Notes under the pieces: model-generated
The model's input: the letters and a program-made list of their open reading frames with translations, nothing else
Databases searched by the model: none
Told to the model about the DNA's origin: nothing
From: Algoriphagus sp.
GTDB taxonomy: Bacteria; Bacteroidota; Bacteroidia; Cytophagales; Cyclobacteriaceae
Direction of reading: 5' to 3'
Assembly (NCBI RefSeq): GCF_030694375.1
Contig: NZ_JAUXYL010000017.1
Span: 1 to 64,000, forward strand
Length of the DNA stretch: 64,000 nucleotides
Made by a program: the position numbers and the translations under genes
Shown here: positions 44,046 through 53,225 of the stretch, one piece after another
Layout: every line of letters begins with the position of its first letter
How positions within the stretch are numbered: position 1 is the stretch's first letter

Positions 44046-44054
44046 AGCAACAGC

Positions 44055-44288
44055 TTAAGCGAGAAGCGCCAAAACCTCAGAAACCGTTGGCACCTTACCT
44101 TTCATTTTCAGTACCTCATCCACCACGATTGCCGGAGTACTCATGACATTGTATTCCATGATTTTTTGGATGTCTTCCACCTTGATGACTTCTGCTTGCT
44201 GACCTGATAGGGCAAGTGCTTCGTTGATCACAGACTCTGTCTGTTTGCATTTGGGACAGCCTGTTCCGAGGATTTTGATCGTTTTCAT
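44055..44288 (-). CDS. Thioredoxin-like small protein with CPKC active site
   Basis: 77 residues from the ATG at 44288 (MKTIKILGTGCPKCKQTESV); the frame extends 10 codons more without support. Redox-active C-P-K-C follows the first strand, and a cis-proline-type loop (MSTPAIVVDEVLKMKGKVP) completes the minimal thioredoxin fold. It precedes the permease by 9 bp; the pair is known from metalloid-resistance operons. Confidence 0.9.
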   Translation of the reverse strand: MKTIKILGTGCPKCKQTESVINEALALSGQQAEVIKVEDIQKIMEYNVMSTPAIVVDEVLKMKGKVPTVSEVLALLA

Positions 44289-44434
44289 TAATGTCAGATT
44301 TTGGAAAAATTGATTCATCGTAAAATAACGATAAATAAACTATCTAACAGGTGACTTTAATCACCCCGAAAAATGAAAAAAGCCACCTGACTGACTCTGG
44401 TGACTCTAAGAATTTAAATGGGAGGTAAATAAGT

Positions 44435-45001
44435 TTATTCCAATGAAACAGGCTCCTTATAGGTCCATTCTTTTTCTTCAAAATCGTAAACTGACATGAG
44501 GCTGGGAAATTCTATAAAATCCTCTCGCAGAGGATTCATCTCTATTTTACCTTTCCCACTGACAAAATCATCGAAAATGACATTCCCAAAATTTTTAACA
44601 TCAACCTCAGGTATCATTTTAGTTACGAAAACCTCTTCGAAATAATCTATCTCGCCTTTATCATCCAAAGTAAATACACCTGCTACTCCTCGCTTATGAT
44701 TGTTGACATTTCTTGCCGGACGCACTAAGTAGAATAAATACCGTCCTTCTGCATCTTTGAAAAATCTAACCATTTCAAAATTGGGAACCTCTTTCATATA
44801 AAAAGGTCTGTTCTCCGGAAGCATCCGTTGAGATTTGATCACGCCTTTTGGTGTGATATAGATGTAGGAAATAATTTTAGCCATTATTTCTTCCTGCTCT
44901 TTTTCTTTGAAATAGTAGCCAAAGTCCTTTGGGGTCAATTTAGGTCCACAACCTGTAAGTAAAATCACAATCAAAACTAGACTAAGAAAACTGAATCGCA
45001 T
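44435..45001 (-). CDS. Hypothetical lipoprotein
   Basis: 188 residues from the ATG at 45001 (an earlier in-frame start at 45052 would bury the signal). The signal MRFSFLSLVLIVILLTGC has a classic LTGC lipobox. The mature part begins GPKLTPKDFGYYFKEKEQEE and is rich in charged residues and aromatic pairs, with DDKGEIDYFEEVFVTKMIP strands. No family recognised. It follows the beta-helix lipoprotein on the same strand and may belong to the TonB-receptor operon. Confidence 0.7.
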   Translation of the reverse strand: MRFSFLSLVLIVILLTGCGPKLTPKDFGYYFKEKEQEEIMAKIISYIYITPKGVIKSQRMLPENRPFYMKEVPNFEMVRFFKDAEGRYLFYLVRPARNVNNHKRGVAGVFTLDDKGEIDYFEEVFVTKMIPEVDVKNFGNVIFDDFVSGKGKIEMNPLREDFIEFPSLMSVYDFEEKEWTYKEPVSLE

Positions 45002-45083
45002 GTTTAATTTATTTTGGAACGAAGTAAAAAAGATAAAGGGACGATCACTCATCCCTTTATCAAAAAAGATTAAATGTTTACTC

Positions 45084-46928
45084 TTAAAGACCTTTTGAAT
45101 AGTCTTTCAATTCAGGAACCCACTCAACCCAACCTGCAGTCCAATCAGTAGTACCAAAAGCACCACGGAAGGTAACAGGGGTAAAGAAGGAAGGTAAACC
45201 TGTAAAGCTAGCTCCAGTCAACAAGACAGAACCTGCATTAGGCGTAACCTTAGGAGAATTTGTGGCAAATAGTGTTGGATCGATACCAGCATCTTGCCAC
45301 TTGTTTAGAATCTGATTGTTTTCCAAGAACCATGCCTCTGCTGTCTTATCTGCAATAGGAAGTTGGGTCAAGGTAAATACACCATTCGAGAATGAAGCTG
45401 TACCCGCACCTACTCTAAAGCCTCTTGGTGCATTTGGATGGTTGGCACCATTTGCTGGTGCAGTTGTGAAAATCGTCCCAGCTGATCCAAATCCATTACC
45501 TCCCCAGTTATCTACACCGGCAAGAACGTTATTCTTAAGAACCAATTCACCGGAAGCGGCATGATTCACAGTATTTGTTCCATCAATGAAGATTCCGTTT
45601 GGATAGCCCGTAAAGAATGAATTGTGAATCTTCAATCTGTTAGATCTTCTCAAGTGAGCAGCAGATTGGAACTGAAGTGATACCGGAGTTTCTCTAGTCG
45701 CTTTTGGACCAATGATAGTGATGTTAGAAAAAGTTCCAGAAGTAAATGGAGCAGTCAAAGAACCTTGACCATCGTTATCAACTTCAAAACCATTGGAACC
45801 TGATTGATCGGCAAGAGTTGCACCTCTTACGCCAAGACCATACTGAACAAAACCAGAGAATCCAAAATCAACATCGAAATCATCATCTAAACCTTTGAAT
45901 GCGACTAGGTATTTAGCATTTACTGTTCCTCCAAACCATTCGAATGCATCATCCAAACCATAAGTGGCCTGTACATATTCAATAGTAGTTCCTCTACCCA
46001 CAGCACCCATTGTCAAAGAATTAACTTCTTGATTTGGGTTAATTGGAACTCCAGCATACTCAAGTCTAACATATTTTAATGAACCTGAATTATCATCATC
46101 ATCAGGTGCCGAACCACCACCTGACCATGCTGCATAGCCACCTTCTAACTCGAAGTAACCATTAGCTTGATTATTAGAAGCTCTACCGCAGATTACCAAT
46201 CCTCCCCAGTCACCAGGCTCTTTTGAACCAACCGGAGCTTCAGAAGTAAATACAATTGGTAAGGCTGCAGTGCCATTTGCGATAATCTTCGCTCCTCTTT
46301 GGACAATTAAAGTGCCTTTTGTTTCTCTGTCTCCATAAATTACAGTACCTGGTTCAATGGTCAAGGTTGGACCTGAGTCCTTCGCAGGTATTGTACCAAT
46401 AGCTGGGTCATTTCCAACTCTCACAAATCCATTGAGGCGGTAAATATTCCCTCTAGTCCAAGTGGTATTAGCGGTAATTGTACCTGTTACTTCTACAATT
46501 GGCTTATTAGGGATAGCATTAGCTGTTACAGTGATAACTGCATCAGTTGAAGTCAAACCCGCTTTATCCACGGAATTGAACAAGAAAACCACCTGATCAC
46601 CTTCATTAAAGGTTGTGGGAATTCTAAATTTGAACTCATAGCTTCCAGTGGTAACAATTCCGTTGAATGTAGCATCAGGAAAGGCCGCATCAGGAATACC
46701 GTTTCTTCTGATTTTGATAGCTGATAATCCTCCTTTGGCTTCAGCATTGATGGTTGCCGTAACTTCAGAACCAGGGATACCGGACAGTGCATTGGTAGAA
46801 GCAGAAACTACAGGGGGAACTGCTGGTTCCGGATCGTCTTCACAAGAGAAGATGGCAGTAGTAAGCAGCAAAGCTGCTACTAAATTTATCCATCTGGATT
46901 TGGAGAAAAACTGAATTGGTCTTTTCAT
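45084..46928 (-). CDS. Lipoprotein with parallel beta-helix, partner of a TonB receptor
   Basis: 614 residues, lipoprotein signal (LVAALLLTTAIFSC, C29, then EDDPEP). An Ig-like or cadherin-like domain (about 40-140) is followed by a long region of short strand repeats with G-D-W-G-G-L (residues about 240), SLKYVRLEYAGV, GRGTTIEYVQATYGLDDAFEWFGG and NGFEVDNDGQGS, typical of a right-handed beta-helix. The DDDD and DDAFEWFGG patches could bind calcium or ligand. It is 20 bp downstream of the TonB receptor gene and is very probably its surface-exposed partner lipoprotein, as in SusCD-like pairs, though it is not a SusD homologue. Confidence 0.82.
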   Translation of the reverse strand: MKRPIQFFSKSRWINLVAALLLTTAIFSCEDDPEPAVPPVVSASTNALSGIPGSEVTATINAEAKGGLSAIKIRRNGIPDAAFPDATFNGIVTTGSYEFKFRIPTTFNEGDQVVFLFNSVDKAGLTSTDAVITVTANAIPNKPIVEVTGTITANTTWTRGNIYRLNGFVRVGNDPAIGTIPAKDSGPTLTIEPGTVIYGDRETKGTLIVQRGAKIIANGTAALPIVFTSEAPVGSKEPGDWGGLVICGRASNNQANGYFELEGGYAAWSGGGSAPDDDDNSGSLKYVRLEYAGVPINPNQEVNSLTMGAVGRGTTIEYVQATYGLDDAFEWFGGTVNAKYLVAFKGLDDDFDVDFGFSGFVQYGLGVRGATLADQSGSNGFEVDNDGQGSLTAPFTSGTFSNITIIGPKATRETPVSLQFQSAAHLRRSNRLKIHNSFFTGYPNGIFIDGTNTVNHAASGELVLKNNVLAGVDNWGGNGFGSAGTIFTTAPANGANHPNAPRGFRVGAGTASFSNGVFTLTQLPIADKTAEAWFLENNQILNKWQDAGIDPTLFATNSPKVTPNAGSVLLTGASFTGLPSFFTPVTFRGAFGTTDWTAGWVEWVPELKDYSKGL

Positions 46929-46948
46929 GATTAATTAATTAACTGGTT

Positions 46949-49780
46949 TTATTTTCTATATAAATCGTATGAGAAACCTAGACTGAAAACTGATCCCGGG
47001 GTAAAACCCTGCATGATGTTATCGGATTTCGGATCAAAAACTCCGTCCTCATTTGCATCCTGGAGTAAAAGATTTTTCTCATTGAGGATATCTGATACGC
47101 CTACTTTAATTTTAAATCTGTCGGAGACTCGCTTCACGATAGTGACATCAAGTACATTTCTTGGCATAAGGTAGATGTCAGGATAAGCGTCGAAACCCAC
47201 GAAAATGATATTCCGACCTACCACATTGTAAAGGGTGTTGATTTGCCAACCCTTCAGTTCATCTGTGTAAGAAAGTGTGGCATTGACGATATATGGAGCT
47301 TGACCTTGAAGGGGACGATTGGAAGATTGACCGACTGCTAAGGCACCCAAATCGACTTCTGACTTGATCAAAGCCGCGTTAAAAACCAGATTAAGCCTGT
47401 CCACAAAACTTGACTGGGTCATTCCAGAGAAGGACTTTTTCATCTCCAATTCGACTCCGTAGCTTACTGCTGATTCCGCATTTCCAAATGTGAAGGCTTT
47501 TGCACCTTGTGAACCTGCGCCTGGAATAAATACTGTTTCTATAGGCCGATCAAAATATTTGTAGAATAGCGCGACACTGATAGTTTCAAAAGCACTTGGG
47601 TAGGCTTCAAATCTAAAATCCATATTGTGGATTCTCGGTGTCTGCAAATCAGGATTTCCTCTATTGGTAAAGTTGGTATTGAAATCATAGAACCCGAATG
47701 GCGCTAATTCTCTAAACTCAGGTCTGTTCAATGTCTCTCCGTAGGCAAGTCTAAACAAAGACTTGCTGGTAATATTGTAACTAAGATTCGCTGAAGGAAG
47801 AAGTCTATTGATCGGATAATTGACATTTACGGGCTGATTGGTAAATGTTGCCGAATTCAAGATTTGGGTGTTTCCCTCATATCTAGCACCAACCAATGCA
47901 TTGAGTTTAGAAGTAATTGGCAGGTTGACCATTCCATAAAATGCGATCAACTCGTTACTGGCTGTATAGCTGTCTGATGGGTTAGATTGTTCATCTATTC
48001 TTACTCCGCCTTGGTAGTTTATATTTTGAGGCGCGAGTAGTTGCCAAACTTCCAGGGAAGCCAAATCTTGATTAAAACCTGCCACTGGTCTTACATAACC
48101 GATGTTTCTTGCATTAAAGGTTCGCTCCTTTTTTTCGTAGAAAACACCACCTTTAATCTCAGGCGCAAAGTCTATTAAACCTTTAAACTTCAAAATCTTT
48201 GACAATCCAAAAGAACCAGTAATTGCATTTTCATTCATTTCCGAATAAAAACGTCCCAAAAAGTCAGATACGGCTTGTCCTGGCGGAATGTATAACTGAC
48301 CCAAACCAGTGTCAATGTCAATATCCTTTCTGTATCGCTTGTAGTCAGGCTGATCTCTGTTAGATGAACTGTAGCCTGCCATCCAATCCAATTTCAGGGT
48401 TTCATTCATGAAACTGTGATTCCCTAACAATTGACCGGAATAAATTCCTCTATAAACTTGGTCATAGGAACCAAAGGCTAAATCCGCGAATTGCTGAGCC
48501 TCCAGGTTATTTCCATATCTGTCAACATATTGGGAAATGGAATTTTGATTGTAGAGATTTTTGAACTCAATCAAGCTTTTTTGACCAATTCTAAAAGCCC
48601 AATTGTGAATCAAACCTGTTCTGATGGATTGGGTATACTGTTGATCTAGGTATGAAAAAATGATGGAACGATTTCCGCTTTCTTGATCAAATTGGTTGTA
48701 ATCACCTCTCTCGATTCCAAAATTGGAATACGAATTACTGTAATTTAATGAAGTGATATTTCCTACCTTGATTTTGTTACCAAGATTAAATTTGAAAGCT
48801 CCTGTAAGACTTACCCGCTGATCCAATCCTGCAGTTCTTGTTTCAGGTTCCCAAACATTGGCAAGTGAACGACCTGCAGCAACCAATTCATCTCTTGTCA
48901 GTCTACTGTCTCTCAGACTTGCAGGAAAATTATCCGGAAGGTCTATGTATCCATTATTGAATCCTGTCCAATGAATATCAGACCGTTGTTGGTTTCTAAA
49001 TGTATCAAAAGTAGTTCCTGACCTAAATTGCGTGGAATAATCCAGCGTAACAAGATTCTCCTCGGGAATACTTTTCGTGTAAATCTTTACCAAACCACCT
49101 GAGAAATCACCCGATATATCTGGTGATGGAGATTTGTAAACCAACATTCTATCCAATTGGGAACTTGGCAGAATATTGAAATTGAAAGATTTAATATCCG
49201 CCTCCACTGAGGGTGCAAAGGCATTGTGGAGTTGAACAGGATTGTACCTTGCTCCTAAACCCCGAATCTGCACAAAATTATTCTCCGTGATAGTAATACC
49301 CGGTACTCTTCTGATTACTTGAGCGGCATCTCTGTCCAATGAAAGTGAAATCTGCTCTGCAGACATTCCACTGACCACTTGAAAAGATTTTCTAATTTCT
49401 GAGATAATTGCAATGTCCGTATTGGTTTCTCTGGCAGCCATCACTACCACTTCTCCCAATTCACCGAGATCCTCTTCCAGATCCAGGTTAAGCATCGTGA
49501 TCTTATCAGCAAAAACTTCAACCCCGTTGATTTGAAGGGTTTTGTAAGACACATAGCTGATTGTTAGATCAAAAATCCCCGGCGTAATTCCTGTGATTTC
49601 ATACTGCCCGTTGATGTCGGTAATGGCACCAAGGGTAGTCCCTTCTATTCTTAAATTAGCACCGATAATGGTCTCCTTTGAACCTTTATCGATAATAGTC
49701 CCTCTAATTGACCCTGTTTGTGCATTTACCCCGACCACAATCAGGCATAAGTAAATGACAACTGTAAAGATTTTTTTCAT
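46949..49780 (-). CDS. TonB-dependent outer-membrane receptor with CarboxypepD_reg-like domain
   Basis: 943 residues from the ATG at 49780 (MKKIFTVVIYLCLIVVGVNAQ signal); ATGs at 49795 and 49807 are alternatives. A carboxypeptidase-regulatory-like beta domain (GSIRGTIIDKGSKETIIGAN) comes first, then a plug (RDAAQVIRRVPGITITEN, VQIRGLGARYNPVQLH) and a 22-strand barrel with LNRPEFRELAPFGFYDF and the C-terminal aromatic strand SLGFSYDLYRK. It imports a ligand at the expense of the proton motive force; ligand unknown. The beta-helix lipoprotein gene follows. Confidence 0.93.
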   Translation of the reverse strand: MKKIFTVVIYLCLIVVGVNAQTGSIRGTIIDKGSKETIIGANLRIEGTTLGAITDINGQYEITGITPGIFDLTISYVSYKTLQINGVEVFADKITMLNLDLEEDLGELGEVVVMAARETNTDIAIISEIRKSFQVVSGMSAEQISLSLDRDAAQVIRRVPGITITENNFVQIRGLGARYNPVQLHNAFAPSVEADIKSFNFNILPSSQLDRMLVYKSPSPDISGDFSGGLVKIYTKSIPEENLVTLDYSTQFRSGTTFDTFRNQQRSDIHWTGFNNGYIDLPDNFPASLRDSRLTRDELVAAGRSLANVWEPETRTAGLDQRVSLTGAFKFNLGNKIKVGNITSLNYSNSYSNFGIERGDYNQFDQESGNRSIIFSYLDQQYTQSIRTGLIHNWAFRIGQKSLIEFKNLYNQNSISQYVDRYGNNLEAQQFADLAFGSYDQVYRGIYSGQLLGNHSFMNETLKLDWMAGYSSSNRDQPDYKRYRKDIDIDTGLGQLYIPPGQAVSDFLGRFYSEMNENAITGSFGLSKILKFKGLIDFAPEIKGGVFYEKKERTFNARNIGYVRPVAGFNQDLASLEVWQLLAPQNINYQGGVRIDEQSNPSDSYTASNELIAFYGMVNLPITSKLNALVGARYEGNTQILNSATFTNQPVNVNYPINRLLPSANLSYNITSKSLFRLAYGETLNRPEFRELAPFGFYDFNTNFTNRGNPDLQTPRIHNMDFRFEAYPSAFETISVALFYKYFDRPIETVFIPGAGSQGAKAFTFGNAESAVSYGVELEMKKSFSGMTQSSFVDRLNLVFNAALIKSEVDLGALAVGQSSNRPLQGQAPYIVNATLSYTDELKGWQINTLYNVVGRNIIFVGFDAYPDIYLMPRNVLDVTIVKRVSDRFKIKVGVSDILNEKNLLLQDANEDGVFDPKSDNIMQGFTPGSVFSLGFSYDLYRK

Positions 49781-49887
49781 AAAACGATTAAACATGTGTA
49801 CAAGCACCGCAAAGGTGGGTTACCAATGTTAATTGAGTGGGTACGAAAGATTATCTTTGTTTTAAGTGGAGGAGTCTTAAAAAAGTG

Positions 49888-49922
49888 AAAGCCATCACAA
49901 TTTTTTCATATTGTGATGGCTT
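49888..49922 (-). terminator. Terminator of the MoxR gene
   Basis: AAGCCATCACAAT / ATTGTGATGGCTT stem, 13-bp perfect arms around 8 to 9 bases. Read on the minus strand it is followed by TTCACTTTTTT, so it ends the moxR transcript. Confidence 0.75.
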
Positions 49923-49969
49923 CGGATTTTAAAGGGCCTTGTACGCTTTGAAAGCGAGGCTTTTGAATA

Positions 49970-50941
49970 TTATTTCAATGTTACCGTTTTATTAATCGGT
50001 ACTTTTTCAAGGAGTGTTTTTATTAAAGTTCTGGTATTGACGTTATCTGCTTCCGCTTCATAATTGAGCAAAATCCGGTGGTTCAACACATCTTCAGCGA
50101 TTTCCTTGATGTCCTCAGGCAATACATAATCCCTGCCGTCCATGAATGCAACGGCCTTTGCGGCGAGATTCAAATTGATGCTGGCACGTGGCGAAACACC
50201 AAACATGATGTACTTTGCCTCATCCTTTAACCCATACTGGGCGGGAAATCTAGTTGCAAACACCAACTCGATGATGTAGTGTTCCAATGGCTCGGCAATG
50301 TTGACCGCATTGATTTCATTGCGAATATCAAAAATGTCCTGTTTGGACAAGATCGGTCTGACTTCAGTGGTGTACTGCATGTTGGACATACGGCGCATGA
50401 CTTCCATCTCATCAGACTTACTAGGATAGTCGATGTGAACTTTCATCATGAATCGGTCCACCTGCGCTTCCGGCAGAGGATAGGTCCCTTCCTGATCTAC
50501 GGGGTTTTGGGTAGCCAAAACCAAAAAAGGTTTATCCAATGCGTAGGTTGTCTCTCCAATCGTCACCTGCTTCTCCTGCATGGCCTCCAAGAGAGCGGAC
50601 TGTACCTTTGCCGGTGAACGGTTGATCTCATCTGCCAAAATCACATTGGCGAAGATTGGCCCTTTTTTAACCTCAAAGCTTGCATTCTGCTGATTATAAA
50701 TCATCGTTCCGATCAAATCTGAGGGAAGCAAATCCGGCGTAAACTGAATCCGGTTGAAATCCAGGTGGAGAACTTTGGCAAGCGTGTTTACTGTCAGCGT
50801 CTTTGCCAATCCCGGTACACCTTCCAATAAAATATGTCCATTGGTAAACAGCCCAATCATCAGTCGATTGACCATTTTGTCCTGACCGACAACCACTTTT
50901 TTTACTTCCTGAATAACCTCAGCGATTTTTTCCTGATGCAT
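49970..50941 (-). CDS. MoxR-type AAA+ ATPase
   Basis: 323 residues from the ATG at 50941; a TTG nine bases earlier is possible. Walker A LLEGVPGLAKTLT, Walker B VILADEINRSPAKVQSALLEAMQE, sensor 1 ATQNPVDQEGTYPLPEAQVDRF and a C-terminal lid are complete. MoxR ATPases act as chaperones, usually beside DUF58 and VWA genes; here no such partner lies in the window, although one could be elsewhere. It stands alone on the minus strand. Confidence 0.92.
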   Translation of the reverse strand: MHQEKIAEVIQEVKKVVVGQDKMVNRLMIGLFTNGHILLEGVPGLAKTLTVNTLAKVLHLDFNRIQFTPDLLPSDLIGTMIYNQQNASFEVKKGPIFANVILADEINRSPAKVQSALLEAMQEKQVTIGETTYALDKPFLVLATQNPVDQEGTYPLPEAQVDRFMMKVHIDYPSKSDEMEVMRRMSNMQYTTEVRPILSKQDIFDIRNEINAVNIAEPLEHYIIELVFATRFPAQYGLKDEAKYIMFGVSPRASINLNLAAKAVAFMDGRDYVLPEDIKEIAEDVLNHRILLNYEAEADNVNTRTLIKTLLEKVPINKTVTLK

Positions 50942-51059
50942 GAAATACAAATTTTTTTATGCCTAAATGGCGAGCCTAAAATAGGGGATTTTGAACCAAC
51001 CAACAATCTTAATTCTTAGCAGCGGTAATGCCCAAAACCTGATCGGTTTTTAGGATTTT

Positions 51060-51695
51060 TTAAGATCGCTTAAAATTTTTGCCTTTATTCTGTGCTGTTC
51101 CCGTTTTGGCAAAGCCCGTAAGCCCCAACTGGTGATATACTGTCTTTTCATCCAGTTCGAGTATATCTCCGGCCTGCATGCCTTTGATGTTGATTTTTTC
51201 CATGGAGTAGCGGACCAGACGAAGGGTAGGAAACCCTACCGCTGCGGTCATTTTTCTCACTTGCCTGTTTTTTCCTTCGATCAAAGTCAATTCGATCCAG
51301 GTATCAGGAATGGCCGCCCGGTAGCGGATGGGAGGATTCCGATCTGGCAAGACAGGAGCCGGATCCAACAGTTTGGCCAAAGCTGGCTTGGTCTGATAGT
51401 CCCGTCCATCGACGTTGATGGTGACTCCGTTTCGAAGTTGTGCCATGGCCTCCGGGGTAGGAATCCCCTCGACTTGGGCGTAATAGGTGCGTTGATGTCC
51501 GAAACGGGGATTGAGTAAATGATGGTTGAGCACCTTATCGTCGGTGATCAGGAGTAGTCCCTCACTGTCTTTATCCAGCCGACCCACCGGGTAGACATCT
51601 TTTGGAAAAGCACCGAGAGAAGCCAGGGTGGGCTCCTCTCCGGTGAATTGTGTCAAAACCCCAAAGGGTTTGTAAATAATAAAGTATCTGGCCAA
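51060..51695 (-). CDS. Pseudouridine synthase, RsuA/RluE family
   Basis: 211 residues from a TTG at 51695 ([16 protein letters not shown]); the frame opens further upstream but would overlap the next gene. Catalytic motif [15 protein letters not shown] contains the conserved aspartate, and [16 protein letters not shown] the RsuA/RluB family block. Isomerises uridine in rRNA, most like RluE (23S U2457). No S4 domain is present, also like RluE. The TTG start follows the stop of the small gene at 51707 by 11 bp. Confidence 0.88.
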   Translation of the reverse strand: MARYFIIYKPFGVLTQFTGEEPTLASLGAFPKDVYPVGRLDKDSEGLLLITDDKVLNHHLLNPRFGHQRTYYAQVEGIPTPEAMAQLRNGVTINVDGRDYQTKPALAKLLDPAPVLPDRNPPIRYRAAIPDTWIELTLIEGKNRQVRKMTAAVGFPTLRLVRYSMEKINIKGMQAGDILELDEKTVYHQLGLTGFAKTGTAQNKGKNFKRS

Positions 51696-51706
51696 GTCAG
51701 TAGTGA

Positions 51707-51883
51707 TTAGCTTCCGCAGCCTATACAATCAAAATGAGAGTCCATCGGTTTTACTCCTTTGAGTTGCATCTCCAGGTTGTGGATTTCATCCCGGGTTTCC
51801 ATATCGGCAAACATGTCACCGGTCAGTTTCCCTTTCAAAGCTGCAATTGCATCTTCGAGTGCGCGTTTTTGTTGTTCGGTCAT
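51707..51883 (-). CDS. Small conserved protein (58 aa) with a C-terminal CxxC
   Basis: Begins [20 protein letters not shown], is helical and acidic, and ends HFDCIGCGS. The final Cys-Ile-Gly-Cys could bind metal or take part in redox chemistry. ATG at 51883, TAA at 51707-51709. It lies just upstream of the pseudouridine synthase on the same strand and probably shares its transcript. Too short for most gene finders; the coding pattern and clean start argue it is real. Confidence 0.72.
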   Translation of the reverse strand: MTEQQKRALEDAIAALKGKLTGDMFADMETRDEIHNLEMQLKGVKPMDSHFDCIGCGS

Positions 51884-52007
51884 AAAAGTGGTTAGGTTTA
51901 AGTGGTGAATGAGTAGTTAAAATAGCCAATTCTCATAAGAAAAGGTTCATTCATTTTAGGAAAACAACGTTCAAAAATGCAGCCAATTGGAATTGTGCCT
52001 GCATGCC

Positions 52008-52033
52008 TCAGGCAGGTATACTTGATGCAGGTG
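52008..52033. repeat. GCCTG...CAGGC dispersed palindrome
   Basis: TGCCTGCATGCCTCAGGCAGG-type core in the spacer between the 58-aa gene and the Usp gene; member of the family seen at 42120, 43023 and 59360. The remainder of 51884-52158 holds no recognisable gene. Confidence 0.55.
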
Positions 52034-52158
52034 GGTAGGGCTGTAGATATTCAATTTTTAATCATTTGAAGAGGAGGGCGTTGCCAGTTTTTTTTATACG
52101 CACACAGAAACCAATGCACCCAAATGCCCGGTTTCAAATTAATTTTTCTGCTGCCTTC

Positions 52159-52983
52159 TTAAATATGGAATGAAAGAACAGGGAGATCATACAGTCTTAC
52201 CAGGTTTTCGGTAAAACTTGGATCAATTATACGAGTTACTCCAAACTTTTCTGTTTTGGCCGTAACGATCACATCCGGTCTGTTTTTCTTTTCCAGAAAT
52301 ATTATCCCAAGTTCCAAATCCAAGGCATTGATGAGCGTGACATCTTCAGGATTGCCAAATTTCTCCAGCCGTTTTTCAAATTCCTCAGTTTCTACAAAAT
52401 TGTAAGGCGTGTTAATGAAGACCAATTTTATTTTAGCTCCCAGTAATGCGGCAAATTCTTTTAAAATCAAAAATGACTTCTTTTGATTTTCCAGAAGTGT
52501 AGTCGCAAAAGCAATTGTTTTAATCTCGGGTTTTCCGTTCCCTTTTTTGACTACCAATACCGGAACTTTCACATTCCGCAAAACCCGCTGTGCATTTGAA
52601 CCAATAACACGGAAACTTTTGGATCCTTGAAGACCGGATGAGCCCATGATCACCAGGTCTGAACCAGCTTTTTGCACATGGTCGTGGACATTTTCAGGCC
52701 CAAAGTTAAAAACCAATGAGGACATAGTACTTACGCCAGCCCTCTGGAATTCTTCCACTACACTATTCAACTTTGATTTGGCTGAAGCGATTGCCCGTAG
52801 CGTTTCCGGGTAGTATTGCTCTTTTTCTTTAGCCAATTTCACCCAATCCACGGGCGTATTCAAAATATGCAAAATCTCCACCTTCGCCTTGAGCTTGGAA
52901 GCAATCTCCAAGGCGTAGTCCGTGGCGTACCCTGAAATTTGGGAAAAATCGGTCAGCAGTAATACCTTCGCGCCTATCTTCAT
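52159..52983 (-). CDS. Tandem universal stress protein
   Basis: 274 residues with two Usp domains. The first carries VLLLTDFSQISGYATDYALEI and the ATP-binding-type end DLVIMGSSGLQGSKSFRVIGSNAQRVL followed by VPVLVVKKG; the second is shorter and less canonical (ending VRLYDLPVLSFHI). The GxxG-9x-G(S/T)-like element is partly kept, so nucleotide binding is possible. Role in stress or metabolic signalling; transcribed alone. From 52984 to 53225 I see no gene. Confidence 0.88.
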   Translation of the reverse strand: MKIGAKVLLLTDFSQISGYATDYALEIASKLKAKVEILHILNTPVDWVKLAKEKEQYYPETLRAIASAKSKLNSVVEEFQRAGVSTMSSLVFNFGPENVHDHVQKAGSDLVIMGSSGLQGSKSFRVIGSNAQRVLRNVKVPVLVVKKGNGKPEIKTIAFATTLLENQKKSFLILKEFAALLGAKIKLVFINTPYNFVETEEFEKRLEKFGNPEDVTLINALDLELGIIFLEKKNRPDVIVTAKTEKFGVTRIIDPSFTENLVRLYDLPVLSFHI

Positions 52984-53225
52984 GTCGTAAGAGTTTTGGT
53001 TGATTATGCTAATTTATCCTTTTAAGTCGGGGAATTTATTGGAAGAAAAGCAGGATCTAAACTGATTGATATCAGGTTTTTAGAATAACAGTTCCGAAAA
53101 TATGGCGAGTTTAAGCATTAGCATAACTTGGCAAACTTGGAAAAAAAGGCGATGATTACTTTTCGTTTAGGATAGGCCTTCAGTGATACGTCACATTCTT
53201 TTTGGTTAATAAATCGGCAGTCCCC

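Noticed and set aside
44319..44434. Hairpin GCCACC...GGTGAC as a riboswitch candidate
   Set aside because: A short stem in the gap between two minus-strand genes (downstream of the 44435 lipoprotein gene, upstream of the thioredoxin-like gene); no conserved aptamer core can be seen.
53004..53126. Inverted words TTATGCTAAT and ATTAGCATAA about 110 bp apart
   Set aside because: Only 10 bp each in an AT-rich spacer with no element structure or duplication; likely chance.
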